A stretch of 64,000 bases of DNA. Source: Yoonia sp. (lineage in GTDB: Bacteria; Pseudomonadota; Alphaproteobacteria; Rhodobacterales; Rhodobacteraceae). This document shows positions 1-9,637 of the stretch, piece by piece. Position 1 is the stretch's first letter. Each line of letters begins with the position of its first letter. The DNA lies in NCBI RefSeq assembly GCF_018402175.1, contig NZ_JAGYJK010000016.1, positions 1 through 64,000 of the forward strand. The letters run 5' to 3'. The notes beneath the pieces are model-generated. The model did not search any database and had not been told where the DNA came from. It worked only from the letters and a program-made list of their open reading frames with translations. A program made the position numbers and the translations under genes.

Positions 1-750
1 CATGCCAGCACCCAAGACCACGGGCAGACCCCGCACCATAAGCTTGCGCGACGTGTTCGACGCGATCCTCACATGGCTACGACCGGGTGCCAGTGGCGGA
101 TGCTGCCAAACGACTTTCCGGCGGTATCGACTGTGCGGGGCTATTTCTATGCTTGGCGCAACGACGGTTTTCTCGATGAGATGAACCGCAAGCTGGTTGA
201 AGCCGCGCGGCTGGCGGAGGGCCGCAAAGCCCAGCCGACAGCGGGCATCATCGACAGCCAAAGTGTAAAAACCACGGAAAGTGGAGGGGTTAGCGGATAT
301 GATGCCGGAAAAAGGGTCAAGGGCCGCAAGCGCCATATCGTCACTGACACGACCGGATTGCTCGTCGGTCTCGAGGTCCACAGCGCCGAAATTCAGGACC
401 GTGACGGCGCGCCGGATGTGCTGAAAGCCGTCGCCGCGCGCTATCCCATGCTGCGTCATATCTTTGCCGATGGTGGCTACGCAGGCCCCAAACTGCGGGA
501 GGCGCTGAAAGCCATCGGACGCTGGAGCGTCCAGATCGTCAAACGCTCGGACGCGGCACAAGGGTTTGAAGTCTTACCCCGCCGATGGGTCGTGGAGCGC
601 ACCCTTGCCTGGCTCGGGCGATGCCGCCGCCTGTCAAAGGATTGGGAGAAATCCATCGCCAGCGCAGAGGCTTGGGTGCTCATCGCCCATATTCGCCGCG
701 TGACCCGCCACCTTGCAAGGAACTGAAAACGCTCGCTGAGTTTTGAATCC
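1..750 (+). mobile_element. Right part of an IS5-type insertion sequence (left end outside window)
   Basis: The element carries a DDE transposase of the IS5 superfamily, broken into two frames. Its left end lies before the window. The right boundary is not certain: the transposase stops at 726 and a foreign reading frame (the Hint-domain gene) is already open and protein-like by about 754, so the end is probably between 727 and 755. Neither the terminal inverted repeat nor a target duplication can be verified because the other end is missing. It appears to have inserted into the 5' part of the downstream gene. Confidence 0.7.
2..726 (+). pseudogene. IS5-family transposase, frameshifted and cut by the window edge
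   Basis: This is a DDE transposase for cut-and-paste movement of the IS. The N-terminal part is read from 2 (…GRPRTISLRDVFDAIL…). The frame that matches the family then continues from about 73 (GCQWRMLPNDFP…) to the stop at 726. The switch, near 85-95, is a -1 change, equal to one missing base. No A-rich slippery heptamer is visible there, so a disabling deletion is more likely than programmed frameshifting, although some IS5-group elements do use it. Counting from 73, the catalytic residues are D61 (IIDSQS), D133 (FADGGYAG) and E175 (RRWVVERT), so the catalytic core is preserved. The family is clear; the copy is probably inactive. Confidence 0.8.
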
Positions 751-813
751 GGAGTATATACGAATAATTTTGATAACCCGCAGTCACCAGCATCGGGCAA
801 CCTGACGACGACC

Positions 814-2166
814 ATGCAGTCGGGAACCGCCCCGGGGAACACGGGGACCGCCCCTGCCTTGAACACGACGATCCTACCTAGCCGTCAGGATGCTGACGCT
901 GATCGGGAATTGGTGCTGTATGACGGCCGCAACGTCGGCGGCTTTGCCGAATTTTTCAGCGAACCGTTTCGTGCAGGTCCAGGAGAACCGGAAAAGCCAG
1001 TCATATCAGAATTCTCGATGAACGCGCGGCTGGACCTGATTGACAACGGTGGCGCGACGACAGGCAATGGCAAGATCAATGGTTTCTCGTTCAACTTTGG
1101 CGAAACATCGACCCTGCCGGGCGGCACGGGGGGGGCGCTTGAAAACGGTGTATCCGAGGGTTTGTCGATCAGGGTTCTGCCCTCGAGTGACCGGGTCCAG
1201 ATCGTGTGGAACGGTGTTGTTCTGAGCGAGGCCGTTTCGCAGAACCCCAATGATTTTGCAGCCCGTTTAGAGAATCTCAGAGTTCTGAACATGAGCGTCA
1301 CAGTCAACGATGCGGGCTTTGTCAGGGTAATCTTGAACGAAGAACTCAGTCCGGGGACCCGGTTGGAATTTACGGCCCAGATCCCGCCTGTGGATGGAAA
1401 GTCCGGACTGACCTTTGCCGATCAGGCAGACTGGGGCTTTTCGTTTGCGGGACGGACAGCGCAAAATGCGGGTGAAGTCTGGATCGACGACATCAGGCTG
1501 AGCGGCACAATGGTATGCTTTGCAAAAGGCACAATGATCACAACCGCAACCGGCCCCAAAGCGGTCGAAGACCTGCAGCCCGGCGATCTGGTCCTGACCC
1601 GCGATCACGGCTTGCAGCCGATCCGCTGGACCGGCTGCTGGCATGCCGATGCGGCCAAGCTGGCGGCAAAACCACAGGCGCAGCCAATCGTGATCCGCCA
1701 GAATGCGCTGGGAGCGAATATGCCATCGGCTGATCTGACCGTGTCACCGCAGCACCGCATCATGGTCGCCTCTGCGATCATCGAACGGATGTGCAATGCG
1801 CCAGAGGTCTGTGTGGCGGCGAAACATCTTCTGGGCCATCCGGGCGTTGAAACCGCCGCAGCGCCAGATGGCGTGACCTATTACCATTTCCTGTGCGACT
1901 CGCATGAAATTGTCTTGGCCAATGGTGCCTGGGCAGAAAGTTTATTGATCGCGCCGGAAATGTATCAAAGCCTGCCCTGGTCCTCTGTCACACGGATTTT
2001 CCAGCTGTTTCCCAATCTCAAGGCCCTGCTGGACAACCCGCAACCTGCCCGTCCCAGCATGACCCGCAAACAGGCTGCAAAAATGGTGGAACGTCATGTC
2101 CACAATGACAAGCCATTGGTCACAACGGCTTTGGCCAGCCCCAAGGGTGTCCGCGCCGCCGGATAA
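814..2166 (+). CDS. Hint-domain protein, 5'-truncated by the IS
   Basis: The C-terminal half is a Hedgehog/intein (Hint) domain of the type common in Rhodobacterales: VCFAKGTMITT at the splice-like cysteine, EDLQPGDLVLTRD, then SPQHRIMV and the late block YYHFLCDSHEIVLANG. The N-terminal half resembles a beta-rich extracellular lectin-like domain, with many Asn, Gly and Thr. The first ATG is at 814, but the same frame is open without a stop from 727, directly after the transposase stop, and already reads like protein (VYTNNFDN…). The real start therefore lay upstream and was removed by the IS. Such proteins are thought to be secreted and to self-process; no export signal is visible in what remains. 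The truncated gene may not be expressed. Confidence 0.72.
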   Translation: MQSGTAPGNTGTAPALNTTILPSRQDADADRELVLYDGRNVGGFAEFFSEPFRAGPGEPEKPVISEFSMNARLDLIDNGGATTGNGKINGFSFNFGETSTLPGGTGGALENGVSEGLSIRVLPSSDRVQIVWNGVVLSEAVSQNPNDFAARLENLRVLNMSVTVNDAGFVRVILNEELSPGTRLEFTAQIPPVDGKSGLTFADQADWGFSFAGRTAQNAGEVWIDDIRLSGTMVCFAKGTMITTATGPKAVEDLQPGDLVLTRDHGLQPIRWTGCWHADAAKLAAKPQAQPIVIRQNALGANMPSADLTVSPQHRIMVASAIIERMCNAPEVCVAAKHLLGHPGVETAAAPDGVTYYHFLCDSHEIVLANGAWAESLLIAPEMYQSLPWSSVTRIFQLFPNLKALLDNPQPARPSMTRKQAAKMVERHVHNDKPLVTTALASPKGVRAAG

Positions 2167-2257
2167 AGGGTCAGACAGGCATCCTGCCCATTGTCGTGTC
2201 CCATGGATTGACCTAGTGCCTAAGCGGTCAATCCCGCGCGGCATATTGGACAGCGAT

Positions 2258-3097
2258 GTGATCAGAATTTTCGTCTTGCTGGCCGTGACAATGTCCGCCT
2301 TTGCCGCCAATTCGGTGCTGAATCGGCTGGGTGTCGCGCGCTATGGCATGGACCCGATGGATTTTGCAGCGATCCGCGTGGTGGCAGGTGGCCTGATGCT
2401 TTGGGTCTTGGTCAGTGTGCGCGGCATGGCGCGCCCGCCGCTGTGGTCTGGTCGCAGGATCGGGGGCGCTGTCTGTCTTGCCGGTTATATGGTCGGGTTT
2501 TCATGGGCTTACCTGAGCCTTGACGCGGGCATCGGTGCGTTGATTCTGTTCGGTGTCATTCAGGTCGTGATTTTTGGCTGGTCCGTCGCCGCGGGGCAAG
2601 CGGTCCCGTCCCGGCGCTGGCTGGGGGCGCTGGTGGCCTTTGGTGGACTTTGCGTTCTGCTATGGCCATCGGGGGCGCAGGCCCTGCCTTGGGGTGGTGC
2701 CACCGCGATGATCATCGCGGGGATTGCATGGGCGGGCTATACGCTGCTGGGCCGCGGCGAGCCTGATGCGCTGGGGGCCAGTGCTGCGAATTTCCTGCTA
2801 TGCCTTCCCTTGGTGCTGTTGGTCCTGCCTTTGTCAGATGCGGGCCAGCTGTCCATCGCCGGTGTCGCCACCGCCGCCATCGCAGGTGCGGTCACATCGG
2901 GGCTTGGCTATGCTTTGTGGTATCATATCCTGCCACAGATCGCCGCCACGCTGGCCGGTATTGCACAGCTGAGCGTACCGGTCCTGACCGTCGCCGCCGG
3001 TGCGCTGCTGCTGGCAGAACCGGTAACAGCGCGGCTGATCGTGGCGGGGATGCTGGTTCTGGGCGGGATCGCCATCGCCCTGCCCGCGCGACGTTAG
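2258..3097 (+). CDS. DMT-superfamily (EamA-type) transporter
   Basis: A 279-residue inner-membrane protein with about ten hydrophobic segments arranged as two EamA repeats, the pattern of drug/metabolite exporters. The first segment begins immediately at the chosen GTG ([19 protein letters not shown]). Longer starts would run into the preceding gene and add a non-membrane leader. An ATG at 2291 is the alternative. A central region ([18 protein letters not shown]) and the last repeat ([19 protein letters not shown]) fit the family. The substrate cannot be inferred. It follows the Hint gene by about 90 bases and is probably transcribed independently. Confidence 0.8.
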   Translation: MIRIFVLLAVTMSAFAANSVLNRLGVARYGMDPMDFAAIRVVAGGLMLWVLVSVRGMARPPLWSGRRIGGAVCLAGYMVGFSWAYLSLDAGIGALILFGVIQVVIFGWSVAAGQAVPSRRWLGALVAFGGLCVLLWPSGAQALPWGGATAMIIAGIAWAGYTLLGRGEPDALGASAANFLLCLPLVLLVLPLSDAGQLSIAGVATAAIAGAVTSGLGYALWYHILPQIAATLAGIAQLSVPVLTVAAGALLLAEPVTARLIVAGMLVLGGIAIALPARR

Positions 3098-3152
3098 GTT
3101 CTGGGCTGTTCGGGGGTTCCGCATCGGTACAGCGATCCCTACTTATCAGATC

Positions 3153-3878
3153 ATGAAGACATTTGTCGCCTCTGTCATGCTGGCCTTCGTGGCCGCGCCT
3201 GTGGTCGCGCAGGACTGCGTCGTCATGTTGCACGGCCTTGCGCGGACCGAAATTTCGATGACCGCAATGGCGCTGGTGCTTGAGGGTGAAGGCTACCGCG
3301 TCGTCAATCGCGGCTATCCATCCACCGAAAGCACGATCCCGAACCTTGTCGCCGATCATGTGACCGAGGATGTGGCCGCCTGCGGCGGCAGGCGCGTGAA
3401 TTTCGTGACCCATTCGATGGGTGGCATCCTTGCGCGCGCCTGGCTGACCAGTAACCGCCCAGATAAGATGGGCCGCGTCGTGATGCTGGGGCCACCCAAT
3501 GGCGGGTCGGAACTGGTGGATATCTTTGGCGAATTCGAGCCGTTCCAATGGGTCAACGGCCCGGCAGGGCTACAGCTTGGCACGCAGGAGGACAGCTTTC
3601 CCAACTCGCTGGATTATCTGCCCTTCGAGATCGGTATCATCGCGGGCAACCGCAGCCTGAACCCTGTCTATTCGGCCCTGATCGAAGGGCCAGATGACGG
3701 CAAGGTATCGGTCAATTCGACACGTCTTGACGGCATGGCCGACCATATCGTGTTGCCGGTGACGCATACCTTCATGATGAACAATCCGGTTGTGATCACG
3801 CAGGTGCTGGAATTTTTGCGCAATGGCCGCTTTGACCCGGACCTGACAATGACGGATGTGATCCTCGGAACTGAATAA
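3153..3878 (+). CDS. Secreted alpha/beta-hydrolase (lipase/acetyltransferase-like)
   Basis: A 241-residue protein with a clear Sec signal peptide ([19 protein letters not shown], cleavage near residue 19). The mature part opens with the oxyanion-hole strand [10 protein letters not shown], as in bacterial triacylglycerol lipases, and has the nucleophile elbow THSMGG near residue 90. A late HTFMMNNP block probably supplies the catalytic histidine. These proteins act in the periplasm on lipid esters; the natural substrate is unknown. It stands alone, with a hairpin terminator right after the stop and convergent purK beyond. Confidence 0.8.
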   Translation: MKTFVASVMLAFVAAPVVAQDCVVMLHGLARTEISMTAMALVLEGEGYRVVNRGYPSTESTIPNLVADHVTEDVAACGGRRVNFVTHSMGGILARAWLTSNRPDKMGRVVMLGPPNGGSELVDIFGEFEPFQWVNGPAGLQLGTQEDSFPNSLDYLPFEIGIIAGNRSLNPVYSALIEGPDDGKVSVNSTRLDGMADHIVLPVTHTFMMNNPVVITQVLEFLRNGRFDPDLTMTDVILGTE

Positions 3879-3880
3879 GG

Positions 3881-3905
3881 TTTTGCCGCCCCTGCGGGGC
3901 GACAA
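3881..3905 (+). terminator. Hairpin terminator after the hydrolase gene
   Basis: CGCCCC at 3887-3892 pairs with GGGGCG at 3896-3901 around a 3-base loop, 10 bases after the hydrolase stop. A short T run lies on the 5' side (3881-3884), so it may also serve purK from the other strand. Confidence 0.6.
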
Positions 3906-3940
3906 GCCTCCGGCGGGGATATTTAGGCTCGGAAGATGCG
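3906..3940 (+). repeat. Copy of the CCTCCGGCGGGG…TCGGAAGATG dispersed repeat
   Basis: The core CCTCCGGCGGGGATATTT is followed by CTCGGAAGATG. Related copies occur in this window at 33405-33438 (inside nrdJ), 48985-49016 (inside xdhB), 52411-52468 (between transporter genes) and, in part, at 42020-42052. This copy supplies the last five codons and stop of purK on the other strand, so the purK C-terminus is encoded by repeat DNA. Confidence 0.65.
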
Positions 3941-4990
3941 GTTGACATGACCCATCTTGCGGCCGGGTTTTACCTCGGCCTTGCCGTAAAGATGGATCGC
4001 CGCATCGGTTTTCGCGTAATCGCCCAGCCTGTCCATGTCATCCCCGATCAGGTTTTCCATGATCACATCGGCATGGCGCGCGCCATCGCCCAACGGCCAG
4101 CCCGCCACGGCGCGGATATGCTGTTCGAACTGGCAGATAGTGCAGCCATTCTGGGTCCAATGGCCGGAATTATGCACACGCGGCGCGATTTCATTGACGA
4201 TCAGTCCCTGCGGCGTGACGAACAGCTCTACCCCCATGACACCCACATAATCCAGCGCGTTCAGGATGCGCGCCGCGATCAGCACCGCATCGGTGCGCTG
4301 GCTTGCGGTCAGGTTGGCGGGGACGGTGGTGGTGCGCAGGATGCCATCCTCATGCACATTCTCGCCCGGATCATAGCAGGCGACCGACCCGTCCTGCCCG
4401 CGCGCGCCGATCACCGACACCTCGTGGGTGAAGTTGACAAAACCTTCGAGGATCGCAGGCGCCCCCGCCATATCGGCAAAAGCGCGCGGTGCATCGTCGG
4501 CCACCTTGATCCGCGCCTGCCCCTTGCCGTCATAGCCCATGCGCCGCGTCTTGAGGATCGCAGGCGCGCCGATCGTCGCAAGGGCCACATCTAACGCCGC
4601 CATATCAGGCACATCGGCAAAGGGCGCAGTTTGCAGACCCAGCCCTTGCAGAAAGGTCTTTTCGGTCAGCCGGTCCTGGCTGGTCGCCAGCGCCTGCCGC
4701 CCCGGATGGATCGGGGCGAGCGTTTCCAGAAGGTCGAGCGCCGAGGTGGGGATGTTTTCGAATTCATAGGTGATAACATCGACCGATTGGCCGAACGCGG
4801 TCAGTGCGGCATGGTCGTCATAGCTGGCTGTCGTCACGCGGTGCGCCACGTCGCCTGCGGGCGGGTTTGCGCCAGGCTCGAAGATATGCACCTTCAACCC
4901 CAGCCGCGCCGCAGCCACCGCAAGCATCCGCCCCAATTGCCCGCCACCCAGAATTCCGATTGTGGCCCCGATTGGCAAAGCATTATTCAT
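3923..4990 (-). CDS. purK: N5-carboxyaminoimidazole ribonucleotide synthase
   Basis: This cytosolic ATP-grasp enzyme carboxylates AIR to N5-CAIR with ATP and bicarbonate in de novo purine synthesis; PurE then rearranges the product. The 355-residue product starts [18 protein letters not shown], with the N-terminal GGGQLGRM dinucleotide-like loop, the ATP-grasp block [14 protein letters not shown] and the late metal-binding region [17 protein letters not shown]. Start 4990 is chosen because it overlaps the purE stop by 8 bases (ATGAATAA), the usual purEK coupling. A longer upstream frame would only read antisense to purE. The last residues (RIFRA) come from a dispersed repeat. Confidence 0.95.
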   Translation of the reverse strand: MNNALPIGATIGILGGGQLGRMLAVAAARLGLKVHIFEPGANPPAGDVAHRVTTASYDDHAALTAFGQSVDVITYEFENIPTSALDLLETLAPIHPGRQALATSQDRLTEKTFLQGLGLQTAPFADVPDMAALDVALATIGAPAILKTRRMGYDGKGQARIKVADDAPRAFADMAGAPAILEGFVNFTHEVSVIGARGQDGSVACYDPGENVHEDGILRTTTVPANLTASQRTDAVLIAARILNALDYVGVMGVELFVTPQGLIVNEIAPRVHNSGHWTQNGCTICQFEQHIRAVAGWPLGDGARHADVIMENLIGDDMDRLGDYAKTDAAIHLYGKAEVKPGRKMGHVNRIFRA

Positions 4991-5471
4991 CGACAGGTTC
5001 TTCCGGGATCGCGGCAGACAGGGCGGCGCGCCATGCATCCAGCCGCGCTGCAAGGGCGGGATCGTGCAAGGCGAGGATACCCGCAGCCAGCAGCCCCGCA
5101 TTCGCCGCCCCTGCCGCACCAATGGCCATCGTCGCCACGGGAAAACCGCGCGGCATTTGCACGATGGAATAGAGGCTGTCCACACCGCCAAGCGCCTTGG
5201 TCTGGACCGGCACGCCGATCACCGGCACACGGGTTTTTGACGCCATCATGCCCGGCAGATGTGCCGCGCCGCCTGCCCCTGCGATGATGACCTGCAAACC
5301 GCGCTCGGCGGCGGTTTTGCCATAATCCCACAACCGATCCGGTGTCCGGTGGGCGGAAACGATGCGTTTTTCATAAACCACGCCAAGCTGGTCGAGCATC
5401 TCTGCCGCCTCGCGCATGGTGGGCCAATCCGACTGGCTGCCCATGATGATCCCGACCAAAGGGTGCGTCAT
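4983..5471 (-). CDS. purE: N5-CAIR mutase (class I PurE)
   Basis: PurE converts N5-CAIR to CAIR, the step after PurK. The 162-residue length is normal for the bacterial octameric enzyme. The substrate-binding start [12 protein letters not shown] and the [11 protein letters not shown] motif, with its catalytic histidine, are intact, as are [11 protein letters not shown] and [19 protein letters not shown]. It is the first gene of the purEK pair and is translationally coupled to purK through the overlapping stop and start. Confidence 0.97.
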   Translation of the reverse strand: MTHPLVGIIMGSQSDWPTMREAAEMLDQLGVVYEKRIVSAHRTPDRLWDYGKTAAERGLQVIIAGAGGAAHLPGMMASKTRVPVIGVPVQTKALGGVDSLYSIVQMPRGFPVATMAIGAAGAANAGLLAAGILALHDPALAARLDAWRAALSAAIPEEPVDE

Positions 5472-5538
5472 TGCGATGATCCCATACCAAAACTTGAAGC
5501 GGCACTATAGCCATGCGCGGGGCCACCGCAACGGGCGA

Positions 5539-5757
5539 TCAGGCAATGATATCGGGGAGAATGCGGTCTTCCAGCACGACGATCTGGTCCTTGATCGCGA
5601 GTTTTTGCTTTTTCAGCCGCTTGATCGTCAACATATCGGTCGAGGCACGGTCATGCAGCGCCTCGATCGCGGAATCGAGATCGCGGTGCTGGCGCTTGAG
5701 CATTTCCAGCTTGACGCGCAAAACGTCGATTTCATCCATCTTGGCAAAGGTGGTCAT
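5539..5757 (-). CDS. DUF465/YdcH-family small coiled-coil protein
   Basis: A 72-residue, highly charged, almost entirely helical protein: MTTFAKMDEIDVLRVKLEML at the start and TIKRLKKQKLAIKDQI in the C-terminal half. It matches the DUF465 family of short alphaproteobacterial proteins whose role is unknown. It lies upstream of purE on the same strand, 67 bases away, and may share its transcript. Confidence 0.75.
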   Translation of the reverse strand: MTTFAKMDEIDVLRVKLEMLKRQHRDLDSAIEALHDRASTDMLTIKRLKKQKLAIKDQIVVLEDRILPDIIA

Positions 5758-5826
5758 TGGTCCGCATCATCCCGCAGCTGATGCGCCCTAGATAACCAAA
5801 GTCGGGCCAACATACTAATACTTCCT

Positions 5827-5856
5827 CTTGATCAGGCCGTGATCGGCACCCATATT
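5827..5856 (+). promoter_or_regulatory. Candidate RpoH (sigma-32) promoter for the Hsp20 gene
   Basis: CTTGA at 5827-5831 and CCCATATT at 5849-5856, 17 bases apart, resemble the heat-shock sigma -35 and -10 elements. They lie 60 bases before the Hsp20 start. This is a sequence match only. Confidence 0.45.
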
Positions 5857-5916
5857 TCAATCAGGCCGCCGCGCACGGGGCCACACCGACAGTCGCTTGA
5901 ACGAAGGGCATGTCTT

Positions 5917-6330
5917 ATGACGAAAATGGCTTTGGGAACCCATCCGTTCCTTTTGGGGTTCGAACAGCTGGAACGGCTGGTTGAACGCACCGCGAAAACC
6001 GGCAATGACGGGTATCCGCCCTATAACATCGAACAAACCTCTGCCACGTCCTACCGGATCACGCTGGCCGTGGCCGGATTTGCCGAAAGCGATCTGGCCA
6101 TCACGGTCGAGGATAATTCACTGGTGATCCGCGGCCGCCAGCGCGACGATAGCGAAGGGCGCATCTATCTGCACCGCGGGATCGCCGCGCGGCAGTTCCA
6201 GCGGTCATTCGTGCTGGCCGACGGCGTCGATGTCGGAGAGGCGGTGATGGAAAACGGTCTGCTGCATGTCGATCTGACACGGTCGGTGCCCGACCGCGTG
6301 GTGCAGACGATCAAGATCAGGAAAGGGTAG
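5917..6330 (+). CDS. Small heat-shock protein, Hsp20/IbpA type
   Basis: A 137-residue ATP-independent holdase chaperone of the cytosol. The alpha-crystallin domain runs from about residue 30 to 125: YRITLAVAGF, then LVIRGRQ and the closing strand with ENGLLHVDLTR. Start 5917 is preferred because a GAAGGG ribosome site lies 8 bases upstream and the family start MTKMALGTHPFLLGFEQLERL follows. It is 3 bases from the DUF1150 gene, forming a pair often seen in Rhodobacterales, and has a heat-shock-like promoter upstream. Confidence 0.9.
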   Translation: MTKMALGTHPFLLGFEQLERLVERTAKTGNDGYPPYNIEQTSATSYRITLAVAGFAESDLAITVEDNSLVIRGRQRDDSEGRIYLHRGIAARQFQRSFVLADGVDVGEAVMENGLLHVDLTRSVPDRVVQTIKIRKG

Positions 6331-6333
6331 GCC

Positions 6334-6558
6334 ATGAACATGAAATACGATTTGAAAACGCTGGGGCAGGATATCGTCTATGTCAAACCCGTGCTGACAG
6401 CCGATCTGCCCGACGAGGTACGCGCCGAGATCGGCGACCTGCGCGAGGTCTTCGCCGTCCACAACACCAAGGGCGAGCAACTGGCGCTGGTGGCGGACCG
6501 CAAGCTGGCGTTCCATCTGGCGCGCGAAAACCACATGCATCCGGTGACGGTGCATTAA
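6334..6558 (+). CDS. DUF1150-family protein
   Basis: A 74-residue protein of the DUF1150 family (IVYVKPVLTADLPDEVR…LALVADRKLAFHLAREN). Its function is unknown. Members commonly follow an Hsp20 gene, as here with 3 bases between them, so an accessory role in stress or protein quality control is a reasonable inference. Confidence 0.85.
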   Translation: MNMKYDLKTLGQDIVYVKPVLTADLPDEVRAEIGDLREVFAVHNTKGEQLALVADRKLAFHLARENHMHPVTVH

Positions 6559-6587
6559 GGCGCGGATACCAGCGCCGCCGCCCGTGA

Positions 6588-6605
6588 CCTGCATCATGAT
6601 GCAGG
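6588..6605. terminator. 18-bp perfect palindrome between convergent genes
   Basis: CCTGCATCATGATGCAGG is a perfect palindrome in the 59-base gap between the convergent DUF1150 and sulfate-activation genes. It has no loop or T run, so it may be a weak bidirectional terminator or a protein site. Confidence 0.35.
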
Positions 6606-6617
6606 CCACGCCACGCT

Positions 6618-8342
6618 TCAGCCCTTGATCAGCCCGAGGCTTTCGAGCTTGAGCAGCACCTGATGCGCGCAACCGTCGACGCTTTGGTTTTCGGTGTCCA
6701 GCCGTAGTTCTGGATGGTCAGGCACATCATAGGGGTCGGAAATACCGGTGAATTCCGCGATCTTGCCTGCGCGCGCCAGTTTATACAGCCCCTTGCGGTC
6801 GCGCCGTTCGCATTCTTCGATGGATGTGGCGACATGGACTTCGACGAAGGCGCCGAATTGCTCGACATCCTCGCGCACGGCGCGGCGGGTCGTGGCATAG
6901 GGGGCGATGGGCGCGCAGATTGCGATGCCACCGTTCTTGGTGATCTCTGACGCGACATAGCCGATGCGCCGGATATTCAGGTCGCGGTGTTCCTTGCTGA
7001 ACCCCAGTTCCGACGATAGGTTCTTGCGCACGATATCACCGTCAAGCAGGGTCACAGGCCGCCCGCCCATTTCCATCAGCTTGACCATCAGCGCATTGGC
7101 GATTGTGGATTTGCCCGACCCCGAAAAGCCGGTGAAGAATACGGTAAAGCCCTGTTTCGCGCGCGCGGGGCGGCTTTTGCGCAGTTCTTCGACGACCTGC
7201 GGAAAGCTGAACCATTCGGGAATTTCCAGACCTTCGGCCAGACGGCGGCGCAGTTCGGTGCCGGAGATGTCGAGGATCGTCACCTTGTCCTTGTCTGCAA
7301 TCTCGTCGGCGGGTTCGTATTGGGCGCGGTCCTGCACATAGACCATCTGTTTGAAATCGACCATTTCGATGCCCATTTCGTCCTGATGTTCGCGGAACAG
7401 GTCCTGCGCGTCATAGGGGCCATAGAAATCCTGACCGGCGGAATTCTTGCCGGGGCCGGCATGGTCGCGGCCGACGATGAAATGCGTGCAGCCGTGGTTC
7501 TTGCGGATCAGCCCGTGCCAGACCGCCTCGCGCGGGCCAGCCATGCGCATGGCAAGGTTCAAAAGGCTCATCGTGGTGGTGGCGGATGGATACTGGTCCA
7601 GCACCGCCTCGTAACAGCGTACGCGGGTGAAATGGTCGATATCGCCCGGTTTGGTCATGCCGACAACCGGATGGATCAACAGGTTGGCCTGCGCTTCGCG
7701 TGCGGCGCGGAAAGTCAGTTCCTGGTGCGCGCGGTGCAAAGGATTGCGGGTCTGGAAGGCCACGACCTTGCGCCAGCCCAGTTTGCGAAACAGCGCGCGG
7801 AGTTCGTTGGGCGTGTCGCGGCGACCGCGGAAATCATAATGTACCGGCTGCTGAATGCCGGTGACAGGGCCACCCAAGTAAACGCTGCCTGCCGTGTTGT
7901 GCAGATAGTTCACCGCCGGATGTGCGCTATCGTCCGCGCCATAGACCTTTTGCGCTTCATGCGCTTTGTTCGGCACCCATTTGTCGGTGACGGTCATGGT
8001 GGCAAGGATCACGCCTTCCTGATCGCGCAGCGCGATGTCCTGCCCGATCGTCACCTTGTCAGCAAAGCCTTCGCTCACGTCCAGCGTGACCGGCATGGGC
8101 CACAGCGCGCCATCGGCAAGGCGCATCGTGTCCACGACGCTGGTGTAATCCGCCTCGGACAGGAACCCTTTCAACGGGTTGAACCCGCCGTTCATCAACA
8201 ATTCCAGATCGCAGATCTGGCGTGGCGTCAGGTCGTGGCTGACAAGATCGCCCGCCTCTGCCTTGAGTTTCTGGGCGCTCTCGTAAGAGACATAAAGTTC
8301 GGGGATTGGGGCCAAATCTTGCGGCATAATTTTCACTGACAT
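6618..8342 (-). CDS. Bifunctional sulfate adenylyltransferase / APS kinase
   Basis: A 574-residue fusion that activates sulfate: ATP sulfurylase makes APS from sulfate and ATP, then APS kinase makes PAPS. The N-terminal PUA-like and catalytic domains (about residues 1-390) contain FQTRNPLHRAHQE, the nucleotide-binding HxxH-type motif, and VGRDHAGPG. The C-terminal kinase (about 395-574) has the P-loop GFSGSGKST, LDGDIVRKNL and the FVEVHV region. The fusion order (sulfurylase first) is the one known from several alphaproteobacteria. It serves cysteine synthesis and sulfation. It is monocistronic, with 173 bases to trxB upstream in which no clear site was seen. Confidence 0.93.
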   Translation of the reverse strand: MSVKIMPQDLAPIPELYVSYESAQKLKAEAGDLVSHDLTPRQICDLELLMNGGFNPLKGFLSEADYTSVVDTMRLADGALWPMPVTLDVSEGFADKVTIGQDIALRDQEGVILATMTVTDKWVPNKAHEAQKVYGADDSAHPAVNYLHNTAGSVYLGGPVTGIQQPVHYDFRGRRDTPNELRALFRKLGWRKVVAFQTRNPLHRAHQELTFRAAREAQANLLIHPVVGMTKPGDIDHFTRVRCYEAVLDQYPSATTTMSLLNLAMRMAGPREAVWHGLIRKNHGCTHFIVGRDHAGPGKNSAGQDFYGPYDAQDLFREHQDEMGIEMVDFKQMVYVQDRAQYEPADEIADKDKVTILDISGTELRRRLAEGLEIPEWFSFPQVVEELRKSRPARAKQGFTVFFTGFSGSGKSTIANALMVKLMEMGGRPVTLLDGDIVRKNLSSELGFSKEHRDLNIRRIGYVASEITKNGGIAICAPIAPYATTRRAVREDVEQFGAFVEVHVATSIEECERRDRKGLYKLARAGKIAEFTGISDPYDVPDHPELRLDTENQSVDGCAHQVLLKLESLGLIKG

Positions 8343-8515
8343 CGCTGGTTACCGTTGCCGTGGCATAGACCCCGTGATGCGTCATTGTCTAGTAATCTGC
8401 GCTGAAAAGACTGCTTTTCCGCTCCATGCGGCAGGAACGGGACGCTGGAGCGATCTGCAGCGCGATGCGCGAACAGATCAGCCCTGTGGTGCAGCCCACC
8501 AGCATGTCTGGCCGG

Positions 8516-9484
8516 TTATTCCGCCGCTTTGATGTCCTGCATATCGTGCTGGGCGGCCAGAAACCTTTCGGCATCCAGCGCTGCCATGCAACCCATGCCA
8601 GAGCTGGTCACAGCCTGCCGGTAGACGTGATCGGTCAGGTCGCCCGCCGCAAACACACCGGGGATCGCGGTGCGTGTGGTGCCGGGTTCGACCACGACAT
8701 AACCGCCATTATGCGTCTCAAGCTGCCCCTGCACCAGTTCGGACGCAGGCGCATGGCCGATGGCGATAAACACGCCCTTGGCCGCGATTTCACTGATGGC
8801 ACCCGTGCGCACATCGCGCACGCGGATGCCTTCGACGCCCAAGGGGCTGTCGGTGCCGAACACTTCTTCGACCTCGTGAAACCAGAGCGTTTCGATCTTG
8901 GGGTTGTTTTCCAGCCGCTGTTGCAGGATCTTTTCTGCGCGCAATTCATCGCGGCGGTGGATCAGCGTCACCTTGGAGGCGAAATTGGTCAGGAAAAGCG
9001 CCTCTTCCACGGCGGTATTGCCGCCGCCAACGACGACGATTTCCTGCCCGCGATAGAAAAACCCGTCACAGGTGGCACAGGCGCTGACGCCAAAACCCTT
9101 GAACTTGTCCTCGGTCGGCAGGCCCAGCCATTTGGCGCGCGCGCCGGTGGACAGGATCACCGCATCGGCGGTATAAATCGTGCCGCTGTCGGATTGCGCG
9201 GTAAAGGGGCGGTTTTGCAGGTCAAGCGATGTGATGATGTCCTGCACGATCTCGCAGCCCATGGCGCGGGCATGGGCTTCCATCCGCAGCATCAGGTCGG
9301 GGCCTTGGACTTCGGTGTCGCCGGGCCAGTTTTCCACTTCGGTCGTGGTGGTCAGCTGCCCGCCCGGTTCCATCCCCTGCACCAGCAAGGGTTCAAGCAT
9401 AGCACGCGCCGCATAGACACCCGCGGTGTAACCCGCAGGACCGGAGCCGATGATCAGAACGCGGGTGTGGCGGGTATCGGGCAT
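8516..9484 (-). CDS. trxB: Thioredoxin-disulfide reductase
   Basis: This cytosolic FAD enzyme passes electrons from NADPH to thioredoxin. The 322-residue product has the FAD loop [12 protein letters not shown] (residues 11-22), the redox-active CATC at 136-139 and the NADPH loop [12 protein letters not shown]. The C-terminal FAD block [10 protein letters not shown] is intact. Start 9484 ([13 protein letters not shown]) gives the usual family length; the frame extends further upstream only as antisense of the divergent Lrp gene. The two genes share a 153-base region. Confidence 0.95.
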   Translation of the reverse strand: MPDTRHTRVLIIGSGPAGYTAGVYAARAMLEPLLVQGMEPGGQLTTTTEVENWPGDTEVQGPDLMLRMEAHARAMGCEIVQDIITSLDLQNRPFTAQSDSGTIYTADAVILSTGARAKWLGLPTEDKFKGFGVSACATCDGFFYRGQEIVVVGGGNTAVEEALFLTNFASKVTLIHRRDELRAEKILQQRLENNPKIETLWFHEVEEVFGTDSPLGVEGIRVRDVRTGAISEIAAKGVFIAIGHAPASELVQGQLETHNGGYVVVEPGTTRTAIPGVFAAGDLTDHVYRQAVTSSGMGCMAALDAERFLAAQHDMQDIKAAE

Positions 9485-9637
9485 GGCAGACCTCTTGCTG
9501 AATATATCCACGATATAGCCCTCCGACCCGCCGGTTGGAAGGGCCAGACGGCGCGTTCTATTGTTGCCGAAGTGTGAAATATTATTGCGCATCCGCGACA
9601 GAAAACGTAGTATTCGGCAAAATTGATGGGGAACCCG

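Noticed and set aside
4983..4990. Overlap of purE and purK read as an error
   Set aside because: The 8-base ATGAATAA overlap is a normal translational coupling and both proteins have full length.
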